64,000 bases of DNA from Nonomuraea antri (GTDB lineage Bacteria > Actinomycetota > Actinomycetes > Streptosporangiales > Streptosporangiaceae). The position numbers were made by a program, and so were the translations under genes. The notes under the pieces were generated by a model. The model was not told where the DNA came from. It did no database searches and saw only the letters and a program-made list of their open reading frames with translations. The stretch spans positions 1 through 64,000 of the forward strand of contig NZ_JABCPZ010000008.1 of the NCBI RefSeq assembly GCF_013283785.1, read 5' to 3'. The number at the start of each line of letters is the position of its first letter. Within the stretch, counting starts at the first letter, position 1. Below, piece after piece: positions 1-7,575 of this stretch.

Positions 1-56
1 AGAGGGGACAGGGCGACCCAGGAGGCCACGAGAACGAGGCCGAGTCGTCGGAACAT
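1..56 (-). CDS. N-terminus of a secreted protein, cut by the window edge
   Basis: An ATG at 54-56 (minus strand) is preceded by GAGGAG five bases upstream, and opens a frame reading MFRRLGLVLVASWVALSP before leaving the window. Two arginines followed by a hydrophobic run are the start of a Sec signal peptide, so the product is probably exported. Nothing of the mature protein is visible, so no function can be given. Confidence 0.6.
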   Translation of the reverse strand, partial: MFRRLGLVLVASWVALSP

Positions 57-119
57 GGATCTCCTCGATGGGGGGAGAAAGCCAACGACCCGACCATGAC
101 AAGATCGAATGACGACCGG

Positions 120-887
120 TCAAGAAAATGATAGCGAGACGGTGCCACTCAAGTGAGCATTTCCCGCCACCGGGCCGCCGCGCCACGACGGCAGTGCCCG
201 TTCGCCCGTCGCCACCTCATAGGCCGCGCTCGCCAGCAGCCGCGTCGAGTCCAGCGTCGGCAGCGGCGCGACCTCCGGCGTCACCAGCAGCGGGATCTCC
301 GTGCACACCAGCGCCACCGCGTCGCAGCCACGCGCCGCCAGCTTCTCGATCACCCGCAGGTACGCCTGCCGCGAGCTGTCACTGAACACCCCGTTGACCA
401 GCTCGGCGAAGATGATCTCGTTGACCAGACGCCGGTCGTCCTCATCGGGCACCACGGCCTCGATGCCGCGCGCCCCGAGCGCGCGCGGGTAGACCGGACC
501 GTCCATCGTGTACGCCGTGCCGAGCACGCCCACCCGCCGCCGCCCGTCGCGTTCGGCCTGGTCGGCGACCACCTCGGCGATGTGCAGGCCGGGCAGCGCC
601 AGGTCGTCGCCAGGACGTTCGAGCGCCAGGTGCGCGGTGTTGTCCGGGCAGGCGAAGAAGTCGGCGCCGGCCCGGGCGAGCCGCGACACGCTCACCGCCA
701 GCGTCGCGCGCACCGCGTCGTGGTCACCGGCGTCCCAGGCGGGCATGCTGCGGCCGAAGGCGATGTAGTCGAGCGTGACGTCCGGGTGGTCGTGGCGGCC
801 CAGGCGGCGGAAGCCCTCCTGGCAGTAGGACAGGAAGCACAGCGCGGCGCCTTCCGTGCTGTGGGCGAGAATTCCGACATGCCGCAT
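120..887 (-). CDS. Aspartate/glutamate racemase family protein
   Basis: The 255-residue protein fits the Asp/Glu/hydantoin racemase superfamily, cytoplasmic enzymes that interconvert amino-acid enantiomers with two catalytic cysteines. Seen directly: an N-terminal MRHVGILAHS strand, a first Cys in the ACPDNTAH motif near residue 80, and a second Cys in ALVCTEIPLL near residue 195, spaced as in the family. An upstream frame adds 13 residues (ATG at 926), but the ATG at 887 is preferred because AGGAAGG lies about ten bases before it and the protein then begins at the first conserved strand. The gene follows the chitinase on the same strand but is separated from it by a strong palindrome. The substrate cannot be told; other members are maleate isomerases or hydantoin racemases. 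Confidence 0.8.
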   Translation of the reverse strand: MRHVGILAHSTEGAALCFLSYCQEGFRRLGRHDHPDVTLDYIAFGRSMPAWDAGDHDAVRATLAVSVSRLARAGADFFACPDNTAHLALERPGDDLALPGLHIAEVVADQAERDGRRRVGVLGTAYTMDGPVYPRALGARGIEAVVPDEDDRRLVNEIIFAELVNGVFSDSSRQAYLRVIEKLAARGCDAVALVCTEIPLLVTPEVAPLPTLDSTRLLASAAYEVATGERALPSWRGGPVAGNAHLSGTVSLSFS

Positions 888-932
888 GATGGCCCGACCT
901 TCCTGCAGGAGATACGAGGCCATCATGCCCGA

Positions 933-966
933 ACGGCGGTATCCCGAAATTTCGGGATACCGCCGT
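933..966 (-). terminator. 34-bp perfect palindrome, probable terminator of the chitinase gene
   Basis: Seventeen-base arms meet without a loop at 949/950, centred on CCCGAAATTTCGGG, starting 13 bases after the chitinase stop codon. It has no T-tract, which is usual for actinomycete terminators. Because of its symmetry it could act in both directions or bind a protein; the position favours termination. Confidence 0.65.
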
Positions 967-978
967 CGAGAAACGGTG

Positions 979-3546
979 TTACCTCAGTCCCGCGTCCAGC
1001 GCGGTGGTCAGGGCGCCGTTGGCGGTGTCGCCCGACATCTCCCAGATCATCGCGCCCAGCAGGCCCTTGCTCTTCAGCCACGCGGTCTTCTTGCCGATCG
1101 ACCACGCGTCGTCGAACGACCACCACTGGCCGTTGTTACCGGTGTAGCAGTACGTCGCCACCGCCGGCTCGTCGTGCCGGATCGTGCAGCCCGGCACGCT
1201 GGCGAGCAGGTTGCTGTAGCCCCTGGTACCGGCCTCCTCCTGGAACTGGCCGGGTGCGGCGCCCTTGGCGTCCTGCCACTCGCCGTACTTGCCGCCGTCC
1301 GTCACCTGCTGCCAGCCGCGCCCGTAGTAGGCGAGACCGATGGTCAGCTTGCGGGGGCTCACCCCGGCCTGGAGATAGACGTCGACCGCCTTCTCGACGC
1401 TGAAGTCCGGGTTGTACGGGCTGTCGCTGTCGAGGTAGAGGTTGCCCTGGTGGCCGGTACGGTTCGGCTCCCAGGAGTTGTCGCTGCCCGCGCCGTGGAA
1501 GTCGTAGCCCTGGACGTTGAAGATGTCCAGGTGCTTGGCGACCTCGGCGAGCTCCCAGCCGGCCTCGATCTTGACCGGGTCGGCGGGGGTGAACGCGGTG
1601 AGCTGGTACCGCTGGCCCGTCGTCGTGGTGAGCGCGTCGAGCTGGCGGCGGAACTCCGCGATCAGCAGCGTGTTGTTCCGCTTGTCGTTCGGGCTGATGT
1701 GGTTGCCCGCGTGCCCTTCGGCGCCCGGCCACTCCCAGTCGAGGTCGATGCCGTCGAAGATGCCGGCGCCGGTGCCCGGGCCGCCCTTGCCGTTGTACAC
1801 GGGCAGGTTGCCCTTGATGTAGATGTCGATGCACGACGACACGAACTTCTTACGCGCGGCGTCCGTGGCGGCCACGTCGGAGAAGTACTTGGAGTACGTC
1901 CAGCCGCCGAGCGAGATCAGCACCTTCAGCTTCGGGTACTTGGCCTTGAGCTTCTTGAGCTGGTTGAAGTTGCCCTGCAGCTTCTCCCAGCCGGTGTCGG
2001 CCACGCCGTCCACCGACTGCGCCGAGCTGAACGGCCGGCCGTAGTCGGCCTCTGCGTCGCCCGCGCCGTCACCCTGGTTCGGGTCCTGCGGGTTCTGCGT
2101 GGTGCCCTTCGTCACGCCCTGCAGACAGGTCAGGTTCTGCGGGTCGATGTTGGCGAAGGCGTAGTTGATGTGGGTGAGCTTCGCCGCGGCCCCGCTGGTG
2201 TCGAGGTTCCTGACGAAGAACTGGCGGCCGTAGATACCCCACTGGACGAAGTATCCGACGCGGGCGTACCCGGTCTCCACGATATCCGCCGTCGTCACCT
2301 TCACCGCGGCGGAGGCCCCGGAGACGTTGTCGTACAGGTCCCTGGCCTTGACGGTGAAGCTGTACTCGGTGGACGGCGACAGGCCGGTGACGGTCGCGGT
2401 CGTGCCGGTGACCGTGGTGGCCACCGTCGAGCCCACGTACACGTCGTAGTTGGCCACGCCGCTGTTGTCGGTGGCGGCGCTCCAGCTCAGCGTGACGCTC
2501 GCGGACGTCTTGCCGGTGCTGGTCAGCCCGCCCGGCGTGGACGGCGCCTGGGTGTCGTCGGCCGGGTTGCGGGTGGTGACCGTGAGCGCGTTCGAGGCCG
2601 GCGACAGGGTGCCCTTGCGGTCCTTGGCCTTGACCGTGAACGTGTACTCGGTGTTCGCGGTCAGACCCGACACGGTCGCCGTGGTCCCGGTGACCGAGGC
2701 GGCCTGCGCCGTACCGTTGTACACCTCGTAGCCGACGATGGGCAGGCTGCCCGCCGTGGCGGCGTCCCAGGCCAGCGAGACCGTCTTGGTGGTCTTGACC
2801 GGCGAACGCAGGTTGCCCGGCGCACCGGGCGGTGCGTCGGGGGCGCCGTCGCAGTTCACGTCGTTGATGCGGCAGCTGGTCGGCTCGGCGTTGGCCTGGC
2901 TGACCGTGAACGTCGGGCTGTAGGGCTCGGTGGTGCGGCCCGGGTTCACCGTGGTGTTGTAGTGGGCGGGCGTGAGCGTGACCGTACGGCCGGACTGGGT
3001 GATCGAGCCGTTGGAGGCGTTGCTCGCGGTGACGCCGGCCGGCAGGTCGAAGACGATCGACCAGCCGTTGAGCGCGGCGGTGCCGTTGTTGGCCACGATG
3101 AACTTGGCCGAGGTGCCGCTCACGTCGTAGGTCGCGCTGATCGGCGGCGGGGGCGGCGGCTCGTCACCGCTGCCGTCGCACTTGGCCCCGTTGATCAGGC
3201 AGCTCGTCGGCTGGACGGCCGAGCTGAGCGTCACCTTGGGGCTGAACGGCTCGGTGCTCCTGCCCGCCTGGACGGTGTTGATGTAGTAGGCGGGGGTGAG
3301 CGTCACCTTGGTGCCGCTCTGTCTGATGGTGGCGTTCTGCGGATTGGACGCGGTGACCCCGGCGGGCAGTTCGAAGACGATCGTCCAACCGCTCACAGCG
3401 GTGGTCCCGGGGTTGTTCACCACGAATGTGCCGGTGTTCCCCGACAAGGAGAACGTGGCGATGAGGCGGCTCGCGGCCTGCGACGGTAGAGCCGACAGGG
3501 CGATGATCACGACAACGGCGATCAGGGGGGTGACTAATCGGCGCAC
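979..3546 (-). CDS. Secreted modular chitinase: signal peptide, CBM2, CBM2, FN3, FN3, GH18
   Basis: 855 residues. Residues 1-25 are a signal peptide. Two related cellulose/chitin-binding type 2-like modules follow (about 26-125 and 136-235), separated by a proline-rich linker and sharing the motifs GWTIVFDLPAGVTASN and LTPAYY. Two fibronectin type III domains (about 240-330 and 335-420) lead into a family 18 glycoside hydrolase from about 428 to the end. The catalytic signature FDGIDLDWEWP lies at 597-607, making Glu605 the acid/base. The enzyme should cut beta-1,4-linked N-acetylglucosamine in chitin outside the cell, with the binding modules holding it on the insoluble polymer. Start is a GTG with GAAAGG upstream; the leader carries a palindrome at 3556-3571. 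Module content is certain; the exact endo or exo mode is not. Confidence 0.95.
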   Translation of the reverse strand: MRRLVTPLIAVVVIIALSALPSQAASRLIATFSLSGNTGTFVVNNPGTTAVSGWTIVFELPAGVTASNPQNATIRQSGTKVTLTPAYYINTVQAGRSTEPFSPKVTLSSAVQPTSCLINGAKCDGSGDEPPPPPPISATYDVSGTSAKFIVANNGTAALNGWSIVFDLPAGVTASNASNGSITQSGRTVTLTPAHYNTTVNPGRTTEPYSPTFTVSQANAEPTSCRINDVNCDGAPDAPPGAPGNLRSPVKTTKTVSLAWDAATAGSLPIVGYEVYNGTAQAASVTGTTATVSGLTANTEYTFTVKAKDRKGTLSPASNALTVTTRNPADDTQAPSTPGGLTSTGKTSASVTLSWSAATDNSGVANYDVYVGSTVATTVTGTTATVTGLSPSTEYSFTVKARDLYDNVSGASAAVKVTTADIVETGYARVGYFVQWGIYGRQFFVRNLDTSGAAAKLTHINYAFANIDPQNLTCLQGVTKGTTQNPQDPNQGDGAGDAEADYGRPFSSAQSVDGVADTGWEKLQGNFNQLKKLKAKYPKLKVLISLGGWTYSKYFSDVAATDAARKKFVSSCIDIYIKGNLPVYNGKGGPGTGAGIFDGIDLDWEWPGAEGHAGNHISPNDKRNNTLLIAEFRRQLDALTTTTGQRYQLTAFTPADPVKIEAGWELAEVAKHLDIFNVQGYDFHGAGSDNSWEPNRTGHQGNLYLDSDSPYNPDFSVEKAVDVYLQAGVSPRKLTIGLAYYGRGWQQVTDGGKYGEWQDAKGAAPGQFQEEAGTRGYSNLLASVPGCTIRHDEPAVATYCYTGNNGQWWSFDDAWSIGKKTAWLKSKGLLGAMIWEMSGDTANGALTTALDAGLR

Positions 3547-3555
3547 GTAGAAAGC

Positions 3556-3575
3556 CTTTCTTTAAAGAAAGTTTC
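3556..3575 (-). promoter_or_regulatory. Palindrome in the chitinase leader, possible operator
   Basis: CTTTCTTTAAAGAAAG (3556-3571) is a perfect 16-bp palindrome lying 10 bases upstream of the GTG start. It overlaps a second dyad GAAAGTTTC (3567-3575), and TTTCCTAACAATTA follows. The AT-rich block stands out from the GC-rich surroundings. The pattern suggests a repressor or activator site controlling polysaccharide degradation, but the protein is unknown. Pairing of the arms would also partly hide the GAAAGG ribosome binding site. Confidence 0.5.
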
Positions 3576-3712
3576 CTAACAATTACGCGGATCGTAAGCC
3601 CCGGTCAGCGAACATGCAAGGGCCGCCGGGGGCCTGATCTTCCTGGCGTCCCGGCTTGAGAAACGTGAGATTCGAGGTCCGGCGCCGGCTGTACGGCTCC
3701 TGACCGGGTGGT

Positions 3713-4189
3713 TTACTCGCTCGGCAGGTCGAGTGCGGTGCCGTACAGACGAGACACCCGCAACCTGATCACCAGCCGGCGATCGGCCACCATCTGGCTC
3801 AGGAACGCGGACTCGGCGGCCGGGTCGGCGAAGGGCGGCTGCATGGCCAGCAACTCCCTGCCCACCTCGTCCCCGGGCTCGTCGCTGACCGGCGACAGCT
3901 CGGCCAGGCCCTCGGCCACCGCGTACGACCAGAAGTCGGCGCTGGCCACGTAGAGCGCGGCCCGCGGGTCCTTGTGCAGCTGGCGGACCTTGAGCCGGTC
4001 GGCGACCGTGGAGACGCGGACCACCCGCTGCCCGGGGTCCCAGGTGTACAGGACGGTCGACAGGTGCGGGTGGCCGCTGCTCTTGTTGGTCGCCAGCGCG
4101 CCGAAGCGCTGCCCGGCCAGCATCCGCGACAGGTCCTCGTCACCGAGCGAACGCGGACCGGGGCCCTGACCGGGACCGTGCTGTGACAT
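3713..4189 (-). CDS. PPOX-class (F420/FMN split-barrel) family protein
   Basis: 158 residues with the pyridoxamine-phosphate-oxidase-like split-barrel pattern: LAGQRFGALATNKSSGHPHLSTVLY near residue 25-50, then VVRVSTVADRLKVRQLHKDPRAALYV and a late strand before AEGLAEL. The LATxxxxGxPxLSTV opening is typical of actinobacterial F420-dependent members, which reduce small molecules with F420H2, although FMN or heme binders share the fold. Start ATG at 4189 has GGGGAGG close upstream. It is one of three split-barrel proteins within 21 kb (the others are at 5876-6496 and the C-terminus of the gene at 19116-20846). The substrate is unknown. Confidence 0.8.
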   Translation of the reverse strand: MSQHGPGQGPGPRSLGDEDLSRMLAGQRFGALATNKSSGHPHLSTVLYTWDPGQRVVRVSTVADRLKVRQLHKDPRAALYVASADFWSYAVAEGLAELSPVSDEPGDEVGRELLAMQPPFADPAAESAFLSQMVADRRLVIRLRVSRLYGTALDLPSE

Positions 4190-4219
4190 CCACCCTCCCC
4201 ATGGGGTTTGCTGAGAATG

Positions 4220-4618
4220 TCACCCTATGCCCAATTGGCGGGAGAAGGTCTGCGCGTCGGAGATCACCCAGTACTCGGCGAACCTCCCCTCGGAGACCCG
4301 CAGGAGGTCGTGCCCGCTGAAGGCGACCCTGGTGCCCTTCCGCGCGGTGGCGCCGGGGATCGTGCCCAGGTAGTCGCCGCTGAACGTCCAGCGCGCCGCC
4401 ACCAGGTCGCCGTCGACGACCGGGCCCACGTCGAGGGTGACCGTGACGTTCTCGAACGGCTCGTGACCTTGCCGGAGCGCCTCGGTCAGGCCGTCCGGGC
4501 CGGAGACGTCCATGCCCGGCCAGTGGCCGGTGAAGTCGGGGGTGACCAGTTCGTGGGCGAGCGCGAAGTCGCCGTTCCACATCCGCAGCAGCCAGCGCTC
4601 GTACAATTCGGCGATCAT
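4220..4618 (-). CDS. SnoaL-like / NTF2-fold polyketide-cyclase family protein
   Basis: 132 residues with the SnoaL-like ester cyclase pattern: an N-terminal helix ELYERWLLRMWNGDF, the HELVTPDFTGHWPGM segment, and the central strand VDGDLVAARWTFSGDYLG followed by DLLRVSEGRFAEYWVISD. The family has a cone-shaped alpha+beta barrel used as a cyclase, isomerase or simply a binding pocket; orphan members outside antibiotic clusters are common and poorly understood. No polyketide synthase lies nearby, so a cyclase role is not implied. Start ATG at 4618; a short TTACC-CC-GGTAA dyad lies ten bases upstream in the gap shared with the divergent protease gene. Confidence 0.75.
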   Translation of the reverse strand: MIAELYERWLLRMWNGDFALAHELVTPDFTGHWPGMDVSGPDGLTEALRQGHEPFENVTVTLDVGPVVDGDLVAARWTFSGDYLGTIPGATARKGTRVAFSGHDLLRVSEGRFAEYWVISDAQTFSRQLGIG

Positions 4619-4627
4619 CCCAGACCG

Positions 4628-4639
4628 TTACCCCGGTAA
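4628..4639. promoter_or_regulatory. TTACCCCGGTAA dyad between divergent genes
   Basis: A 12-bp symmetric sequence with arms TTACC/GGTAA and a CC centre sits in the 97-bp gap between the SnoaL-like gene (minus) and the PrsW gene (plus). It could be an operator for either, but short dyads arise by chance and no regulator gene is adjacent. Confidence 0.25.
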
Positions 4640-4715
4640 GCGGCGAATTCACCGGGGAAAGCGGGGCCAAAGCGGGGATGCTGTGGTGGATGCGCCCGAG
4701 CCGAGGAGACACCCG

Positions 4716-5801
4716 ATGACAGCTCCCCCCATGGCCCAGCGGCCGAGCAAGCTCCTGCTGATCGCCCTAGTGATCTCGGGACTCCTGGCGCTGGCCGTGC
4801 TGGCCATCCTGCTGATCTCCGGCGGGCCGTTCAGCTTCGGGCTGTCGGCGCTGATGGGGTTCGCGCCGCTGCCGGTGCTGCTGGCGGCGGTGCTGTCGAT
4901 CGACCGGCTGGAGCCCGAGCCCAAGCTGCACCTGATCTTCGCCTTCGCCTGGGGCGCCGGGGTGGCGGTGCTGCTGGCCATCGCGTTCACCGAGGCCGGC
5001 CAGTCGCTGTTCGAGCGCGCCGGATACGGCACGCGCATCGTCAACGAGGTCGGCGCGGTGCTGCTCGCGCCGGTCATCGAGGAGGCGCTCAAGGGATCGG
5101 CGCTGCTGCTCCTGCTGCGCAGGAAACGGGAGATCGACGGCCTCACCGACGGCATCGTGTACGCCTCCATGTGCGCGCTCGGCTTCGCCACCGTGGAGAA
5201 CATCGGCTACTACATGATGGCCTTCGACGAGTCGGGCACCGCGGGCGTCATGCAGCTGTTCGTGCTCAGAGGCCTGATCGACCCGCTCGGCCACCCGATC
5301 TACACCTCGCTCATCGGCGTCGGCGTGGCCTACGCGCTCACCCGGCGCAACCCGGCCAGGTACGCCGCGATCCCGCTCGGCTACCTGGGCGCGGTGTTCC
5401 TGCACGGGCTGTGGAACGGCGCCGCGACCCTCGCCCCGCGCACGCTGCTGATCCCGGCCTACCTGGTGATCATGCTGGTGCTGATCGGCCTGATCGTGGT
5501 GAGCGTGCGCGAACGCCAGCACCTGGTCGCCAAGATGGCCGCCTACCTGCCCGGCTACGAGAGCACCCACCTGGTCACCCCGGACGACGTGCGGATGCTG
5601 ACCACGCTCTCGCGCCGCAAGCAGGCCAGGTCCTGGGCCAGGTCCAGAGGGCTGGGCCGGGCGATGAGCGACTACCAGCAGGCGGCCACCGAGCTGACGA
5701 TGTTGCACCTGCGGGCCGAACGCGAGGGCATGGACCCGGACGAATTCGCCGCCCGGCGCGACGCCCTGCTGGCGGCCATGGCCTACGCCCGCAGGTGGTG
5801 A
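4716..5801 (+). CDS. PrsW family intramembrane metalloprotease
   Basis: 361 residues, about eight or nine membrane segments between residues 10 and 265, then a roughly 95-residue charged cytoplasmic tail. PrsW-family signatures are clear: VIEEALKGSALL with Glu122-Glu123, GFATVENIGYYM, and later HPIYTSLIGVG and FLHGLWNGA, supplying the glutamate and histidine residues linked to zinc binding. The Bacillus founder cuts an anti-sigma factor; actinobacterial members are mostly uncharacterised. A longer open frame runs upstream, but the ATG at 4716 is chosen because GAGGAGA precedes it and the protein then starts shortly before the first membrane helix. Target substrate is unknown; no anti-sigma gene is adjacent. 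Confidence 0.9.
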   Translation: MTAPPMAQRPSKLLLIALVISGLLALAVLAILLISGGPFSFGLSALMGFAPLPVLLAAVLSIDRLEPEPKLHLIFAFAWGAGVAVLLAIAFTEAGQSLFERAGYGTRIVNEVGAVLLAPVIEEALKGSALLLLLRRKREIDGLTDGIVYASMCALGFATVENIGYYMMAFDESGTAGVMQLFVLRGLIDPLGHPIYTSLIGVGVAYALTRRNPARYAAIPLGYLGAVFLHGLWNGAATLAPRTLLIPAYLVIMLVLIGLIVVSVRERQHLVAKMAAYLPGYESTHLVTPDDVRMLTTLSRRKQARSWARSRGLGRAMSDYQQAATELTMLHLRAEREGMDPDEFAARRDALLAAMAYARRW

Positions 5802-5875
5802 CACCCGGACACCCCGCACAGTGCGCAATCCGGACGCCCTGGCAAGATTTGGGCGTACCCCCGAGAGGAGAACGC

Positions 5876-6496
5876 ATGAGCTGGGTGGAGATCGGGTCGG
5901 AGACGGAACTGCGCGAACTGCTCGGCGAGGTGATGCCGCGTGCGCTGACCAAGGAACGCGTGCGGCTGCACGAGCGTGACAGGGAGTGGCTGGCCGCGTC
6001 GCCGTTCTGCCTGATCGCCACCTCCGACGCGGAGGGCAACTGCGACGTCTCGCCCAAGGGCGACCCGGCCGGCTTCACGTACGTCATCGACGACACCACG
6101 ATCGCCATCCCGGACCGTCCGGGCAACCGGCGCGCCGACGGCTTCCTCAACATCCTGCGCAACCCGCACGTCGGCCTCGTCTACCTGATCCCCGGCCGCA
6201 ACGAGACGCTGCGCATCAACGGCCGGGCCAGGCTCGTCCGCGAGGCCCCGTTCCTCGACGAGATGATCGTCAAGGGCAACCGGCCGCACCTGGCGCTGGT
6301 GGTGGAGATCGAGCAGATCTTCTTCCACTGCGCCAAGGCGTTCCTGCGCTCCTCGCTCTGGAAGCCCGACAGCTGGCGGCCCGACGTGCTGCCGTCGCAC
6401 GCCAGCCTGGTCAAGGAAGTGCAGAAGGTCGAGGAGACGGTGGAGGAACTCGAGGCGTACTACGGCGAGGCCTACGCCAAGAAGCTCTACGGGTAG
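5876..6496 (+). CDS. FMN-type pyridoxamine 5'-phosphate oxidase-like flavoprotein
   Basis: 206 residues. Conserved blocks are FCLIATSDAEGNCDVSPKGDPAG (about 42-64), IAIPDRPGNRRADGFLNILRNP (about 77-98), VGLVYLIPGRNETLRINGRARL and, at the end, an acidic helical tail EEVEELEAYY-like. This matches a mycobacterial/actinobacterial subfamily of FMN-dependent PPOX proteins, thought to be oxidoreductases of unknown substrate. ATG at 5876 is preceded by GAGAGGAGA. It is monocistronic by spacing: 74 bases after the protease gene and convergent with the small gene at 6502-6675, the two stop codons being only a few bases apart. Confidence 0.85.
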   Translation: MSWVEIGSETELRELLGEVMPRALTKERVRLHERDREWLAASPFCLIATSDAEGNCDVSPKGDPAGFTYVIDDTTIAIPDRPGNRRADGFLNILRNPHVGLVYLIPGRNETLRINGRARLVREAPFLDEMIVKGNRPHLALVVEIEQIFFHCAKAFLRSSLWKPDSWRPDVLPSHASLVKEVQKVEETVEELEAYYGEAYAKKLYG

Positions 6497-6501
6497 GCGC
6501 G

Positions 6502-6675
6502 TCAGGCGGCGGGGGTGGGGCCGCCGGGGAAACGCAGCACGTTGCGCCCGGTGTAGGCGTGCAGATCGACGACCTTGGGGTCCGCGGCGGCGGCGCGGCG
6601 CCGCCGCGCGGCCGAGCGGATGTCGCGGATCTTGTGCCTGGCGACCTGCGGCGGCACCACCGCTAGCCTCTTCAT
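6502..6675 (-). CDS. 57-aa basic small protein, unknown function
   Basis: The frame starts with ATG at 6675 (G-rich GGGGGG stretch seven bases upstream) and encodes a 57-residue protein beginning MKRLAVVPPQVARHK. A run of arginines (AARRRRAAAA) lies in the middle, and it ends VLRFPGGPTPAA. It is strongly basic, without a signal peptide or cysteines. It follows a second micro-gene (6751-6852) that also starts MKR and is basic; the 75-bp gap between them contains an inverted repeat. The codon pattern shows the strong G/C third-base bias of real genes here. The family is not recognised; a nucleic-acid-binding peptide or a secreted peptide precursor are possibilities only. Confidence 0.5.
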   Translation of the reverse strand: MKRLAVVPPQVARHKIRDIRSAARRRRAAAADPKVVDLHAYTGRNVLRFPGGPTPAA

Positions 6676-6699
6676 CGTGAGCCCCCCGTGACGTTCTTG

Positions 6700-6730
6700 T
6701 TACCTATGTTATCTACAGACACGTAGGTAA
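6700..6730 (-). promoter_or_regulatory. Inverted repeat TTACCTA-N17-TAGGTAA in the micro-gene leader
   Basis: Perfect 7-base arms (6700-6706 and 6724-6730) separated by 17 bases, in an AT-rich stretch just upstream of the 57-aa gene and downstream of the 33-aa gene. It may be an operator or a stem-loop between the two genes. The local AT content is unusual for this window and suggests a promoter. Confidence 0.4.
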
Positions 6731-6750
6731 GTTTTGTGTAAGGACTGACC

Positions 6751-6852
6751 TCAGTAGGGGAGCTTGCGGCCCGACGGAGACCGCAGGTCCAGGTCCGTGC
6801 TCCGGTCCGGACGCCGTTTCGTCGTCGCCTTGATGACTCTGACGCGTTTCAT
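6751..6852 (-). CDS. 33-aa basic micro-protein, unknown function
   Basis: ATG at 6852 with GGAAGGGGG seven bases upstream opens a 33-codon frame beginning MKRVRVIKATTKRRPDRS and ending SGRKLPY. Ten of the 33 residues are Lys or Arg. No hydrophobic segment, cysteine or lipobox is present. It is too short for standard gene calling and is supported mainly by the strong ribosome binding site and by its partner gene (6502-6675), which also starts MKR. No modification enzymes lie nearby, so a RiPP precursor is not supported. Function unknown. Confidence 0.5.
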   Translation of the reverse strand: MKRVRVIKATTKRRPDRSTDLDLRSPSGRKLPY

Positions 6853-7020
6853 GGGTCTGCCCCCTTCCCGCGTTGCCGTGCTCCAGCTCTTCGTGTCTCA
6901 CGATGCGCCGCGCCGGTTGACGGCGGCTTGGCGGAGGCTTGCCATCCGCCATGCGCGCCAACCTAACGGGGTACGGCCGTCCGGCTCAATGCATTTCTAC
7001 CGAATGGCCGCACGAGGCCG

Positions 7021-7470
7021 TCAGCCCCCGCAGTTGCCCCAGGACTTGCGGCCGCCCCACGCCTCGACCCGGTTGTGCGGGTCGCGGGTCCAGCCGGCGT
7101 ACCGCACGCACTTCCAGCTGCCGTCCAGGTGGCCGGTCTCGGCGTAGTAGCGGTACTTCTGCGCGTCCTCCGACCGGCCGCCGCCCCTGACCTCCAGGTA
7201 CGCGCCGGTGACCGTGCGGGTGCCGGTGTACGCCGTCTTGATCGCGGCCACGCAGTTCTTGCCGGTGCGCTTGTTGTACATCAGGTACACGTGCCCGAAC
7301 ACGGCGCCCGCGCGTGTCTCCATCGGCCGGTGGCCGTCCTTGACCCGGTGGAAGCCGGGGCCGCAGACCCGCTCGGGGGTGTAGCCGGCCGAGGTGGCGT
7401 AGGCGGCGGACGGCGTTGCGGCGATACCGGCGGCGACCAGGGCGGCCGCGATGACCGTGCGGGTGAGCAC
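7021..7470 (-). CDS. Secreted spore-associated-protein-A-like protein
   Basis: 149 residues beginning with a signal peptide (residues 1-24, LTRTVIAAALVAAGIAA then PSAAYA). The mature part carries RVCGPGFHRV, GHVYLMYNKRTGKNCVAAIKT, YLEVRGGG and WKCVRYAGW, a layout with four cysteines and a YLMYN..GKNCV core that recalls Streptomyces spore-associated protein A. That protein is a small exported protein found with spores; its role is not settled. GTG at 7470 is chosen over an upstream in-frame ATG because GAAGGGA precedes it and the signal peptide then starts at the correct place. Relationship is judged from memory of the family pattern, so moderate confidence. Confidence 0.65.
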   Translation of the reverse strand: MLTRTVIAAALVAAGIAATPSAAYATSAGYTPERVCGPGFHRVKDGHRPMETRAGAVFGHVYLMYNKRTGKNCVAAIKTAYTGTRTVTGAYLEVRGGGRSEDAQKYRYYAETGHLDGSWKCVRYAGWTRDPHNRVEAWGGRKSWGNCGG

Positions 7471-7575
7471 GTGTTTCCCTTCGGCAGGGGGGCATTGAGG
7501 ACATCGCCGATCTTTACTGGGACTCAACCGGATGTGCAAGGGGTTCTGACAGATCCGCGTGGGAGGTGCCTTCGG

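Noticed and set aside
153..3489. Long open frames on the plus strand opposite the racemase and chitinase genes
   Set aside because: They are antisense shadows produced by high third-position GC; translations are Arg/Ala/His-rich with no domains.
4220..4618. Polyketide cyclase function for the SnoaL-like protein
   Set aside because: No polyketide genes are near; the fold is used for many other roles.
6502..6852. RiPP (lanthipeptide/lasso) precursor cluster
   Set aside because: No cyclase, protease, RiPP recognition element or transporter is adjacent and the peptides lack a core with suitable Ser/Thr/Cys pattern.
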